DNA of 64,000 nucleotides from Aldehydirespirator sp965116865. Lineage in GTDB: Bacteria; Actinomycetota; Acidimicrobiia; Acidimicrobiales; Aldehydirespiratoraceae. Below, one piece after another: positions 32,978-40,994 of this stretch. Position numbers and translations under genes: made by a program. The DNA lies in assembly GCA_965116865.1 (NCBI GenBank), contig OZ220727.1:2232001-2296000 (forward strand). Reading direction: 5' to 3'. Each line of letters opens with the position of its first letter. Position 1 is the first letter of the stretch. The notes beneath the pieces were generated by a model. That model made no database searches. It was not told the origin of the DNA and worked only from the letters and a program-made list of their open reading frames with translations.

Positions 32978-34258
32978 GTGCCGCCACAGGACCGACCGCC
33001 ATCCGTCGACCGGCTAGCCCACTCGCTGGCCGGCATCGGCCTGCCCCATCCGCTGCTGGTGGACGCGGCCCGGGCCGCGATAGCAGCCGGCGAGCCCGGC
33101 TCGGCCGAGGAGCGGGCACACCGCATCCGCCGACGGCTCCTGGCGCCGGTGATCAACGGCACCGGCGTGCTGTTGCACACCAACCTGGGCCGGGCGCCGC
33201 TGGCCTGGAGCCAGAGCGCCCACTACTCGAACCTGGAGATGGACCTCACCACCGGCGAGCGCGGCGACCGCCAGGCCGGCGCGGCCGCGCTGCTGGCCCG
33301 AGCCTGCGGGGCCGAGGCTGCGATGGCGGTCAACAACTGCGCCTCGGCGGTGATGCTGGTGCTGGCCGCGCTGGCCGAGAGCCGCGACGCGGTGGTCTCC
33401 CGAGGCGAGCTGGTGGAGATCGGCGGCGGCTTCAGGGTGCCCGACGTGATGACCTGGTCGGGCGCCCGGCTGGTGGAAGTCGGGACCACCAACCGCACCC
33501 GCCGGGCCGACTTCGCCGCGGCGGTCGCCGACCCCGGCAACGACGTGGCCGTCGTGGTGCAGGTGCATCAGTCGAACTTCCGGGTGGTGGGCTTCACCGA
33601 GGCGCCCAGCACAGCCGATCTGGCCGACCTGGGACCGCCGCTCGTGGCCGACATCGGCTCGGGCCTGCTAGACAGCCGCTGCGGATGGCTGGACGGCGGG
33701 CCGCCACCGTGGCTGGACCGGGAGCCGGCCGCCCGCCAGACGCTCCAGGCCGGCGCGGCGCTGGTGACGTTCTCCGGCGACAAGCTCCTAGGCGGGCCGC
33801 AGGCCGGCATCATCGCCGGGCGGGCGGACCTGGTCGAGGCCTGCCGCCGCCATCGGCTGGCCCGCGCTCTGCGGCCCGGATCGCTGGTGCTGGCCGCGCT
33901 GCAGCACACCGCGCTGGCCTACCTGCGCCACGACGGCGAGGCCATCGACTTCTGGCGCATGGCCGCGCTCACCGCCGAACAGCTCCGCCGGCGCCTCGGT
34001 CCCTACGAAGGCTTGCGGGAGGTGAGCACCTGGGCCACGCCCGGCGGCGGCACCCTGCCCGGCGCCGAGATCGAGTCGGTGGGCGTGACCGTTCCCGGAG
34101 ACCACGCGGACCGGTTGAGGTCTCGCCAGCGTCCGATCATCGCCAGGGTCGTCGACGGCGCCACCGTCGTCGATCTGCGCACCGTCCACCCCGACGACGA
34201 CACCGAGGTCGCCGCGGCGCTGCATGAAGTCGCCGGCGCCGTCGCGCGGCCGGCCTGA
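32978..34258 (+). CDS. selA: L-seryl-tRNA(Sec) selenium transferase
   Basis: The 426-residue PLP enzyme shows the SelA order: P-S-V-D-R-L near the N-terminus, V-I-N-G-T-G-V-L-L-H-T-N-L-G-R-A-P-L, NCASAVMLVLAAL, R-G-E-L-V-E-I-G-G-G-F-R-V-P-D-V, E-V-G-T-T-N-R-T, and F-S-G-D-K-L-L-G-G-P-Q-A-G-I with the Schiff-base Lys. It converts Ser-tRNA(Sec) to Sec-tRNA(Sec) with selenophosphate. GTG at 32978 follows TAGCCT by 10 nt; an ATG at 32957 is possible. selB follows after a repeat array; selD and selC are not in the window. Confidence 0.93.
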   Translation: MPPQDRPPSVDRLAHSLAGIGLPHPLLVDAARAAIAAGEPGSAEERAHRIRRRLLAPVINGTGVLLHTNLGRAPLAWSQSAHYSNLEMDLTTGERGDRQAGAAALLARACGAEAAMAVNNCASAVMLVLAALAESRDAVVSRGELVEIGGGFRVPDVMTWSGARLVEVGTTNRTRRADFAAAVADPGNDVAVVVQVHQSNFRVVGFTEAPSTADLADLGPPLVADIGSGLLDSRCGWLDGGPPPWLDREPAARQTLQAGAALVTFSGDKLLGGPQAGIIAGRADLVEACRRHRLARALRPGSLVLAALQHTALAYLRHDGEAIDFWRMAALTAEQLRRRLGPYEGLREVSTWATPGGGTLPGAEIESVGVTVPGDHADRLRSRQRPIIARVVDGATVVDLRTVHPDDDTEVAAALHEVAGAVARPA

Positions 34259-34310
34259 GCCGAACAGCCAGCACCATGCCTCCGCCACAGAACCGGAACG
34301 ACAGCAGCAT

Positions 34311-34640
34311 GCTCCCCGCACAGCGCCCGGCACCGCCGCAGTTCTCGGGCTCGCGGGTCGAGCCAGGCGGATGCTCCCCGCACAGCGCCCGGCACCGCCG
34401 CATCCAGCCGCTGAGCGCACAGCACCCGGCACCGCCGCATCCGGCGTCAGCTTGCCGACGTGCGGGTCGGTGGCGATCTTGCTGAGCGCACAGCACCCGG
34501 CACCGCCGCATCCAGCCGCTGAACAGACAGCACCCGGCACCGCCGCATCCGGCGTCAGCTTGCCGACGTGCGGGTCGGTGGCGATCTTGCTGAGCGCACA
34601 GCACCCGGCACCGCCGCATCCAGCCGCTGAACGGACAGCG
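34311..34640. repeat. Nested tandem repeats between selA and selB
   Basis: GCACCCGGCACCGCCGCATC recurs several times inside a larger unit of roughly 110 bp that also carries GTCAGCTTGCCGACGTGCGG. The array ends 6 bp before the selB start codon and fills the whole 387-bp gap, so no tRNA-Sec gene lies here. Confidence 0.9.
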
Positions 34641-34645
34641 CGACG

Positions 34646-36364
34646 ATGCATGTAATCGCTACCGCCGGCCATGTCGACCACGGCAAGAGCACCCTGGTGC
34701 GGGCCCTCACCGGCATCGACCCCGACCGGCTGGCCGAGGAGAAGGAGCGGGGCCTCACCATCGATCTGGGCTTCGCAGCAATGCCGCTGCCGTCGGGACG
34801 GCAGATCTCCTTCATCGACGTGCCCGGCCATGTCCGCTTCCTCAAGAACATGCTGGCCGGGGTGAGCGGAGTAGACGCCTGCGTGTTCGTGGTCGACGCC
34901 ACCGAGGGATGGAAGCCGCAATCCGAGGAGCACCTGCGGATCCTGCAGCTGCTCGGCCTCGGCCACGGACTGGTGGCCCTCACCAAAACGGGTGAAGCCG
35001 ACGACAACCTGGTGGAACTGGCCCGCCTCGACGTGGCCGAGCACGTCGAGGGCACGTTTCTAGCCGACGCGCCGGTCGTGGCCACAGACGCGGTGACCGG
35101 AGCCGGCATCGACACGCTCACCGCAGAGCTGGACGGCATGCTGGCCGACACCCCCACCGCATCAGACAGACGCCGGCCACGTCTCTGGGTGGACCGGGCC
35201 TTCGCCATCAAAGGATCGGGCACGGTCGTAACCGGCACGCTGACCGGCGGAGCGCTCACCGCGGCCGACAACTTGACGCTGCTTCCCGCCGGGCGCAGCG
35301 TGCGAGTGCGGACCCTCCAGAGCCAGTACCGGAAGTGCGACCAGGTCGGTCCCGGCAATCGGGTGGCGGTCAACCTCGTCGGGGCGGGCCGCCGGGGCGT
35401 GGCACGGGGGGATGCGCTGGTGCGGCCCGGGCAGTGGTACGCCGCGGACACAGTCGATGCCGAGCTGTCGGTGCTGGCCTCGCTCGACCATCCGGTCACC
35501 CGGCGGGGCGCCTATGTGACCTACATCGGCTCGGGCGAGCATCCGGTGCGGCTGCGGGTGCTGGGGCCGACAGCCATCGAGCCCGGGCGGACCGGGCTCG
35601 TCCGCCTGCACCTGCCGCTGCGCCTGCCGCTGCGCATGGGCGACCGGTTCATCCTGCGCGAGTCGGGTCGGTCCGAGACAGTCGGGGGCGGCGAGGTGCT
35701 CGACGTCGAGCCGGTGTTGCCCGCGTCCAGGGCCCGGCCGGACCGCTCTGTGGACCGGATCATCGCTGAGCGGGGCCGCATCGACGCGGCCCGCTTGGAG
35801 CGGATGACCGGAACCGCCCGCCCGGCCGACGTGGGACGGTGGGCGGTGGCACCCGAGCACTTGGAGCGGACCACCCGGCGCCTGACCGAGGCAGTGGCCG
35901 CGGCCGGTCCGCTGGGTCTCGACCTGGCCACCCTCGACGACTTCGAGCGGGCTGTGATCGACGCCTTGGAGAGCATCGACTCGGGTGAGGGGCGGGCCCG
36001 GCCGGCCGGTGGCGGGGATCCGCTGGCCGACCACCCGTTCGTGAAGGCGGCCGAAGCTGCTCCGTTCGCGCCGCCGGCGCCCAACGGCGTCGGCCGCGAC
36101 GAGTTGCGACTGCTGGTGCGGCGGGGCCGGCTGGTGGAGAGCAACGGCATCCACTTCGGAGCGGACGCGGTGACCGAGGCGGCCCGTGTGGTTGCCCGGC
36201 TGCTGATCGACAAGCCCGAGGGGGTGACAGTGGCCGAAGTCCGTGAAGCCTGGGGCACGACCCGCAAGTACGCGCTGGCCCTGCTGGCCCGGCTGGACAG
36301 CACGGGCATCACCCGAAGGCGGGGCGACCTCCGCATCGCCGGGTCGCGACTTCCCCCGGTGTGA
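34646..36364 (+). CDS. selB: Selenocysteine-specific elongation factor SelB
   Basis: The 572-residue GTPase starts M-H-V-I-A-T-A-G-H-V-D-H-G-K-S-T (G1), has the switch E-R-G-L-T-I-D-L-G-F and D-V-P-G-H (G3) and an L-T-K-T-G in the G4 position. EF-Tu-like domains II-III follow (FAIKGSGTVVTGTL), then C-terminal winged helices (residues 380-572) that bind the SECIS hairpin. It delivers Sec-tRNA(Sec) to UGA codons. G4 usually reads NKxD, here T-K-T-G, a typical SelB deviation. Its stop codon overlaps the start of a 17-bp tandem array. Confidence 0.93.
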   Translation: MHVIATAGHVDHGKSTLVRALTGIDPDRLAEEKERGLTIDLGFAAMPLPSGRQISFIDVPGHVRFLKNMLAGVSGVDACVFVVDATEGWKPQSEEHLRILQLLGLGHGLVALTKTGEADDNLVELARLDVAEHVEGTFLADAPVVATDAVTGAGIDTLTAELDGMLADTPTASDRRRPRLWVDRAFAIKGSGTVVTGTLTGGALTAADNLTLLPAGRSVRVRTLQSQYRKCDQVGPGNRVAVNLVGAGRRGVARGDALVRPGQWYAADTVDAELSVLASLDHPVTRRGAYVTYIGSGEHPVRLRVLGPTAIEPGRTGLVRLHLPLRLPLRMGDRFILRESGRSETVGGGEVLDVEPVLPASRARPDRSVDRIIAERGRIDAARLERMTGTARPADVGRWAVAPEHLERTTRRLTEAVAAAGPLGLDLATLDDFERAVIDALESIDSGEGRARPAGGGDPLADHPFVKAAEAAPFAPPAPNGVGRDELRLLVRRGRLVESNGIHFGADAVTEAARVVARLLIDKPEGVTVAEVREAWGTTRKYALALLARLDSTGITRRRGDLRIAGSRLPPV

Positions 36365-36457
36365 CCCAAGCCGGGGAACGACCCAAGCCGGGGAACGACC
36401 CGGGCCGGGGAACGACCCAAGCCGGGGAACGACCCAAGCCGGGGAACGACCCAAGCC
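36363..36457. repeat. 17-bp tandem repeat beginning at the selB stop codon
   Basis: GACCCAAGCCGGGGAAC is repeated about 5.5 times. Two more units occur near 36733-36766 at the junction of the whiB duplication, so the repeat and the gene duplication arose together. Confidence 0.95.
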
Positions 36458-37037
36458 GGATCGCAATCCCGGCCCAGACCGGCGCGCGGATCAGGTGCGG
36501 GTCACACGCAGCAGGAGGTCGCGCCGCTCGATCTCGTTGAGCCCGCCCCAGATGCCGTGCTGCTCGCCGATGTCGAGCGCGTACTGCAGGCAGTCGGACC
36601 TCACCGAGCACACGGCGCAGATCTCCTTGGCCCGATCCTCGCGCTCGCGCTTCTCGACGCGTTTCTCGACCTGGGGCGGCGGGAAGAACACCGAGGCATG
36701 GGGGCCCCGGCAAGCCGCCCGCACCTGCCAGGGGAACGACCCAAGCCGGGGAACGACCCGGGCCGGATCGCAATCCCGGCCCAGACCGGCGCGCGGATCA
36801 GGTGCGGGTCACGCGCAGCAGGAGGTCGCGCCGCTCGATCTCGTTGAGCCCGCCCCAGATGCCGTGCTGCTCGCCGATGTCGAGCGCGTACTGCAGGCAG
36901 TCGGACCTCACCGAGCACACGGCGCAGATCTCCTTGGCCCGATCCTCGCGCTCGCGCTTCTCGACGCGTTTCTCGACCTGGGGCGGCGGGAAGAACACCG
37001 AGGCATGGGGGCCCCGGCAAGCCGCCCGCACCTGCCA
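36457..37037. repeat. Tandem duplication of about 309 bp containing whiB
   Basis: The segment 36457-36730 recurs at 36766-37037 with only one visible difference. The right copy is the complete gene; the left copy lacks the natural start region and is joined there to 17-bp repeat units. Confidence 0.95.
36491..36724 (-). CDS. WhiB-like protein, N-terminally truncated duplicate
   Basis: This 77-residue frame is the duplicate of the WhiB gene to its right. It keeps all four cluster cysteines (R-A-A-C-R-G; I-C-A-V-C-S-V-R-S-D-C-L) and the G-I-W-G-G turn, but starts at a GTG just before the first Cys and lacks the 13 N-terminal residues and the native ribosome-binding site. Upstream are 17-bp repeats, so expression depends on read-through or a fortuitous promoter. 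It may be a pseudogene or a second, shortened regulator. Confidence 0.6.
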   Translation of the reverse strand: MRAACRGPHASVFFPPPQVEKRVEKREREDRAKEICAVCSVRSDCLQYALDIGEQHGIWGGLNEIERRDLLLRVTRT

Positions 37038-37067
37038 TTCGACTTTGTCGCGTGAAGCAAATCTCAT
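36798..37067 (-). CDS. WhiB-family [4Fe-4S] transcriptional regulator
   Basis: The 89-residue protein has the Wbl signature: Cys in R-A-A-C-R-G, then I-C-A-V-C-S-V-R-S-D-C-L giving C-x2-C-x5-C, the G-I-W-G-G-L turn, and a basic C-terminus (E-R-R-D-L-L-L-R-V-T-R). Wbl proteins bind an oxygen- and NO-sensitive [4Fe-4S] cluster and work with the principal sigma factor in development and stress. AGGAGG lies 9 nt before the ATG, an unusually strong ribosome-binding site for this window. Which Wbl subclass it belongs to is not settled. Confidence 0.9.
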   Translation of the reverse strand: MRFASRDKVEWQVRAACRGPHASVFFPPPQVEKRVEKREREDRAKEICAVCSVRSDCLQYALDIGEQHGIWGGLNEIERRDLLLRVTRT

Positions 37068-37167
37068 TGGAGCGCGCCTCCTCTTGACAACGACGTAGCA
37101 CACGCGACTATCGAGATGCAAGCCGACGGGGAGTATTTCTTGCCACGGCAGCGGCAGCCGTCACCGG

Positions 37168-38475
37168 TCATGGACCCTCCGCCGCCCCGGAGCCGTCGGG
37201 CGATCCGCCCTCGGGGCCCGCCGGTTCCACCGCGAGGATCAGTCCCTCCAGCGCTATGACACGGACCGGGTCGCCCTCGCGGACGGGAGTGGCCCGGTGG
37301 GTTCGAGCCCTCCACGGCGCGCCGTCGATCACCACCACGCCTTCGGGAGCGACGGCGACGCGGGCCACACCGAGAGACCCGATCATCCAATCGCGTCCGA
37401 TCGTCGGGGTGCCGTAGCGGGACCGCACCATGGCGGGCATGCCTGCCACCATTCCGGCGAACACGCCGACGATCCCGGCCAGCAGCGTGATCCACGACAG
37501 CAGCACGCCCTCGAACAGGGTCAGCGACCCGACCACCAGGCACACGGTGGCGATCGCCGTCCACACCCTGGGCACGCCGACCTGTATGTCGACGGCGTAG
37601 CCGAAAACGGCCACCAGCAGCAGAGCCACGGCCCAGCCTCTCGTCGGAAGTGCCGCCAGCCCGTAGCAGCCGAGCAGAAGGGCGACGGCACCGATCCCGC
37701 CAGCGATGCCCACGCCTGCGGTGTAGAACTCGAATACGAGCAGCCCACCACCCACTAGGAACAGCAGGTAGGCGACCGCGGGGCTGGCCGCGACGTGCAT
37801 GAACTGGTCGAACATCGCGAGCTTGGCGAAGCGGACCCGGCTCACCGGAACCCGTAGAGGCTCGCCTCCGGATCGGTCGACCTCGGACTCGAAGCCGGGC
37901 AGGTCGAGCACGAAGAACGGTAGCGTCGGCGCCTCCCGGGCCAGGCCGAGTTCGATGGCCTCCGCGGAGGACACCGACCCGGAACGCATGCTCGGGTAAG
38001 CCCGAGCGAATGTCTCCGTCAGGTGCTCGGCCGGCAGGACCGGTGGACCGAGGCCGCCGAGCTCGGAGCCGGGCGCCAGAGCCAGGTCGGTGACCACTCC
38101 GGCGAGCTGACCCACCCCGCCGCGGGCTTCGGCGCCGGCCGGGCCGACCCACATCGTGACGGGCACTCCAGCACCGACGATGCGGTCCGCCAGCTCCCGG
38201 AGGCGCTGGTCGTCGACAGTGGCCCGGGAGCTGTTCACCTGCAGCACCAGACCGAGAGAGCCGTCGGTCACGGCCTTGTCGATGGAGCGCTCGATGAAAT
38301 CGGCCATGATCGGACCGAGATACCCAGAGACCTCGACGACGTCCACCATTGCGGACCCTTCCAGCGCGGCAGTGCCGGAGACGCGCTGGTCGGCGGCCGC
38401 GGCCGGCAGGCCCACCGCCAGCGCCGCGCCCAGCACCATCGCGACACAACCCGCTGCCCGCCACACAAGCCTCAT
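37168..38475 (-). CDS. NfeD-family membrane protein with ClpP-like domain
   Basis: The 435-residue product has a signal peptide or first helix (residues 6-27), a Crotonase/ClpP-like domain (35-195; VDVVEVSGYLGPIMADFIERSID), a cluster of four to six transmembrane helices (210-340), and a C-terminal OB-fold NfeD domain (GTPTIGRDWMIGSLGVARVAV onward). This is NfeD1b, which pairs with stomatin-like proteins in membrane quality control. The usual catalytic S-A-A-A serine motif is not seen, so protease activity is doubtful. No stomatin gene is adjacent. Confidence 0.85.
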   Translation of the reverse strand: MRLVWRAAGCVAMVLGAALAVGLPAAAADQRVSGTAALEGSAMVDVVEVSGYLGPIMADFIERSIDKAVTDGSLGLVLQVNSSRATVDDQRLRELADRIVGAGVPVTMWVGPAGAEARGGVGQLAGVVTDLALAPGSELGGLGPPVLPAEHLTETFARAYPSMRSGSVSSAEAIELGLAREAPTLPFFVLDLPGFESEVDRSGGEPLRVPVSRVRFAKLAMFDQFMHVAASPAVAYLLFLVGGGLLVFEFYTAGVGIAGGIGAVALLLGCYGLAALPTRGWAVALLLVAVFGYAVDIQVGVPRVWTAIATVCLVVGSLTLFEGVLLSWITLLAGIVGVFAGMVAGMPAMVRSRYGTPTIGRDWMIGSLGVARVAVAPEGVVVIDGAPWRARTHRATPVREGDPVRVIALEGLILAVEPAGPEGGSPDGSGAAEGP

Positions 38476-38511
38476 CTGACAGCGCAGCAACCGGGGGATA
38501 CGGTCGCGGCC

Positions 38512-38877
38512 CTAGGCGCCCGGCTCGCGGTCGAGCGCGGCCACGGCGGCCTCGAGGGTCTCCTCGACGGGCACGATGCGATCGAAGCCGGTGGTGTGCA
38601 GCAGGCGGAGCAACGTGGCGCCGTTGCAGTAAACGACGACTCGGCCCTCGTTCTCACGGATGCGGCGGATCCCGCCGATCAGTGCGCCGAGACCGGCGGA
38701 GTCGATGAAGGGCACACCGCAGAGATCGACGACGAGGCGGCCCGAGGCAGCGTGCTCGGACAGCGCCTCACGGAACTGGGCCACGGTGTAGGCGTCGAGC
38801 TCCCCGGTGGGGCGAAGCAACTGGTAGGGCTCTGCGTTCCCGTCCGCGTCGCGATGGAACGACTCGATGTCCAGCAT
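38512..38877 (-). CDS. STAS-domain anti-sigma factor antagonist
   Basis: The 121-residue protein is a single STAS domain: L-R-P-T-G-E-L-D-A-Y-T-V, V-V-D-L-C-G-V-P-F-I-D-S-A-G-L-G-A-L-I with the phosphorylatable Ser in D-S-A-G, and a C-terminal helix (L-L-H-T-T-G-F-D-R-I). SpoIIAA/RsbV-like proteins bind and sequester anti-sigma kinases when unphosphorylated. ATG at 38877 follows TAGCCT by 8 nt. It is divergent from the receiver protein gene; the shared 137-bp region contains a duplicated promoter-like segment. Confidence 0.88.
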   Translation of the reverse strand: MLDIESFHRDADGNAEPYQLLRPTGELDAYTVAQFREALSEHAASGRLVVDLCGVPFIDSAGLGALIGGIRRIRENEGRVVVYCNGATLLRLLHTTGFDRIVPVEETLEAAVAALDREPGA

Positions 38878-38914
38878 GGCCACCGAGGCTATCCCGCTTG
38901 CGGCGAAGATCGGG

Positions 38915-39009
38915 GGGAGCACGAAGCGGTACTACCGACCGGCCGGCCTCATCGACCGGCCGAGCGCCACGACACTGGGATCGGTAGGGAGCACGAAGCG
39001 GTACTATCG
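38915..39009 (+). repeat. 72-bp direct repeat carrying the receiver gene promoter
   Basis: GGGAGCACGAAGCGGTACTA recurs exactly 72 bp downstream. The second copy provides TACTAT 6 nt before the GTG start; the first has TACTAC. The duplication has therefore copied a promoter. Confidence 0.8.
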
Positions 39010-39014
39010 GCGCC

Positions 39015-39395
39015 GTGGGAGAGGTGCTGCTGGTGACCGACGCCGACTGGACCGCAGAGCAGTGCGAGGCCGCGCTGGGCGGCGACCACCGCATCCACAG
39101 AGTGAGACACGGCGCGGACACGCTGGAGGCGGTCGGACTGGTAGAACCCGATCTGGTGCTGCTCGATCTGCAGGTCGGGAACATGGGAGGGATGGCCGCG
39201 TGCCTCGCCGTCCGCCAGGAGGAGGGCATGGGACGGCTGGAGCGGCGGCCGGTGATCATGCTGCTGGACCGCGACGCCGACGAGTTCTTGGCCCGCCGCA
39301 GCTCGGCCGACGCCTGGCTGGTGAAGCCGATACATCCGATACGCCTGGCACGACTGGTGGCGTCCACTCTGGCCGAGGCCTCGGCACCCGCCTGA
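39015..39395 (+). CDS. Single-domain response regulator receiver
   Basis: The 126-residue protein is a stand-alone receiver: L-L-V-T-D-A-D (acidic pair), D-L-V-L-L-D-L-Q-V with the phospho-accepting Asp near 52, and the conserved Lys in L-V-K-P-I-H-P near 104. There is no output domain, so it probably acts by protein contact, as in stress-response phosphorelays. The neighbouring STAS gene fits such a partner-switching pathway, but no kinase is present here. Leaderless start after TACTAT. Confidence 0.88.
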   Translation: MGEVLLVTDADWTAEQCEAALGGDHRIHRVRHGADTLEAVGLVEPDLVLLDLQVGNMGGMAACLAVRQEEGMGRLERRPVIMLLDRDADEFLARRSSADAWLVKPIHPIRLARLVASTLAEASAPA

Positions 39396-39441
39396 GGACG
39401 CGGGACTCGCCCGCCTCGGATAGCCTCTAGCGCGCTGCACA

Positions 39442-39515
39442 CGGGCAGTGGCGCAGCTTGGTAGCGCGCCTCGTTCGGGACGAGGAGGTCGTGGGTTCAA
39501 ATCCCGCCTGCCCGA
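39442..39515 (+). tRNA. tRNA-Pro (anticodon CGG)
   Basis: A CGGGCAG/CTGCCCG acceptor stem, D arm GCGC/GCGC, anticodon stem CCTCG/CGAGG around TTCGGGA and a T arm GTGGG/TCCCGC with TTCAAAT fold into a complete cloverleaf. No CCA is encoded. Confidence 0.93.
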
Positions 39516-39520
39516 CGAAA

Positions 39521-40152
39521 TTAGCAATCGAGTTCGTCGATGTAGGCGTTGACCTGGCCGCCGCAGCAGGCGCCGCCGCCGGTTGAGCTGAGCGGATCTT
39601 GGGGGCGATCGCGCAGGCTCGCATTACTGCGTCGCGGCCGACCGGACCGGGGTTGGTTCCCGCGGGGACCATCATCATCGCCATCACGTAGAGGGGGACC
39701 TTGTCGCTGATCTGGAAGCAACGCGGGTTGCCCTGCCCAGCGAAGAAGCTGTCGCCGCTGTGGTGCATCAGTTCACGTGCCATGTCGGTGCAGATGCCGC
39801 GCACGGGAACCAGCCGGGGGTTGTCTCCAAGGACCTGCACGGCGACCCGGCCGTCGGGCCTCGGTATCAGGTGTTTGGGGCCGCAGAGCGCGATCTCGGT
39901 GCCCAGCAGCCCAACTCCGAGAGCCGCGACAACGACCCACATCCGGGCCACGCGATTCGACCGGTCCGGCATGACCGCAGCGAGAGCGAAGAATGCCTCT
40001 TGGGCCGCCGAGTACGGCGGCGGCGGAGGCTGCCTGCCCATGGGCGAGGTTGGCGGTGCCCACAACTGCGGGCACATGGCCCGGCTCACACGTTCAAGCG
40101 CTGCGTGCGCGCTGTAGCGCCATCCTGGTGTTTGGTGCGCGTTGACGTGCAT
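39521..40152 (-). pseudogene. Uncharacterised membrane protein with an apparent frameshift
   Basis: The main frame has a Pro-rich segment (RQPPPPPYSAAQEAFF), one transmembrane helix (RMWVVVAALGVGLLGTEIAL) and a soluble domain with C-T-D-M-A and P-R-C-F. After a G5 run (39601-39605 on the plus strand) the frame continues into the antisense of tRNA-Pro, which cannot be natural. Shifting one base at that run gives an end, S-S-T-G-G-G-A-C-C-G-G-Q-V-N-A-Y-I-D-E-L-D-C, stopping at 39521, 6 bp from the tRNA. I infer a one-base indel (mutation or sequencing error). The start is uncertain. Confidence 0.5.
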
Positions 40153-40235
40153 CACGAAGTGGCCGATGTTGTGCGGGTGCAGCACCACCTGAGGGTCGGT
40201 TTCTCTCCGCTCGCGGTACACCCAGATCGCCAGCC

Positions 40236-40622
40236 GTGCCGATGCCCAGGAAACGCACGTTCGCATGGACTGACAGATACGACCGCAACAAACCCGTCGA
40301 CTACCTGCAGCCCGGCACGACTTGGCCCCAAGGCCCGCTGCGGACCGACGCCCCATACGAGGCGCACCTGGCCCGACAGATCGCCGAGAAGCTCTGCCCC
40401 TACCTACTCGTCACCAAGAACAAGAAGCCCGGACCCCCCAAGGATCCCCACCCCAGAGCCAAGACAGTCGAACAGACAGCAGAGGACACCCATATGACCC
40501 GCGAGACGATCTACAACATCCGCGACGGGGAGACCCGGCCCGACTTCATCACCGTCGCCCGGCTCGAGATCTACTTCAAGACCCGGCTCTGGGGCAACGA
40601 ACACCGGCTCAAATCCCCGTGA
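40236..40622 (+). CDS. Small helix-turn-helix protein
   Basis: The 128-residue product has a basic N-terminus and a C-terminal helical domain with T-V-E-Q-T-A-E-D-T-H-M-T-R-E-T-I-Y-N-I-R-D-G-E-T-R-P-D-F-I, spaced like a Cro/C1 helix-turn-helix that reads DNA through the M-T-R-E-T-I-Y-N-I helix. It could be a mobile-element or toxin-antitoxin type regulator. GTG at 40236 or ATG at 40242 both fit. A decayed second copy of the C-terminal domain follows immediately. Confidence 0.6.
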   Translation: MPMPRKRTFAWTDRYDRNKPVDYLQPGTTWPQGPLRTDAPYEAHLARQIAEKLCPYLLVTKNKKPGPPKDPHPRAKTVEQTAEDTHMTRETIYNIRDGETRPDFITVARLEIYFKTRLWGNEHRLKSP

Positions 40623-40624
40623 CC

Positions 40625-40765
40625 TCTGAATGCACCAAACCCTACAAGGTCCCCGAGAACGCCAGTATCGGCTCGCAGACCCTCTACAACCCCCCAACGG
40701 CAGCACCTGGCCCAACCTCGTCACCATCGTCCAGCTACTTCAACCTGTGCCTGTGGGGCAACGGG
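40625..40765 (+). pseudogene. Decayed tandem copy of the helix-turn-helix domain
   Basis: Read with frameshifts, the DNA encodes E-N-A-S-I-G-S-Q-T-L-Y-N, then N-G-S-T-W-P-N-L-V-T-I-V and ends L-W-G-N-G, following the preceding gene's pattern (T-R-E-T-I-Y-N; R-P-D-F-I-T-V; L-W-G-N-E). It is a diverged, non-functional duplicate. Nothing further is recognisable to 40920. Confidence 0.55.
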
Positions 40766-40920
40766 CAACAGACCCAGTCGCAGAAGGCACCGCCGCCAGC
40801 CCATTGGCCGCCCCACACGGCTTCTCGCCACACTGGATCCAAGCAGACGGGAATGACTCTCGTCGCCATCGGAGGCGCCTCGCCTTAGAGGCCGAGCGAA
40901 TAGGCGGGCCAGTCCGGATC

Positions 40921-40994
40921 ATACGGGCGAGGCCGTGGCCCGAGCGGCCCGTGAGCGCAGCGAACAAGAGCGGGAATGACACCGCTGCGACACA
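40921..40994 (-). repeat. Dispersed intergenic repeat, copy 3
   Basis: The reverse complement of this 74-bp stretch matches 30837-30910 along its whole length with few changes. The RTX-type coding remnant begins directly at its edge. Confidence 0.75.

Noticed and set aside
34259..34645. Possible tRNA-Sec gene between selA and selB
   Set aside because: The gap is entirely nested tandem repeats and no cloverleaf can be formed.
39427..39520. Protein C-terminus with GFEPTTSSSRTR
   Set aside because: This is the well-known false translation of the antisense of a tRNA gene, here tRNA-Pro.
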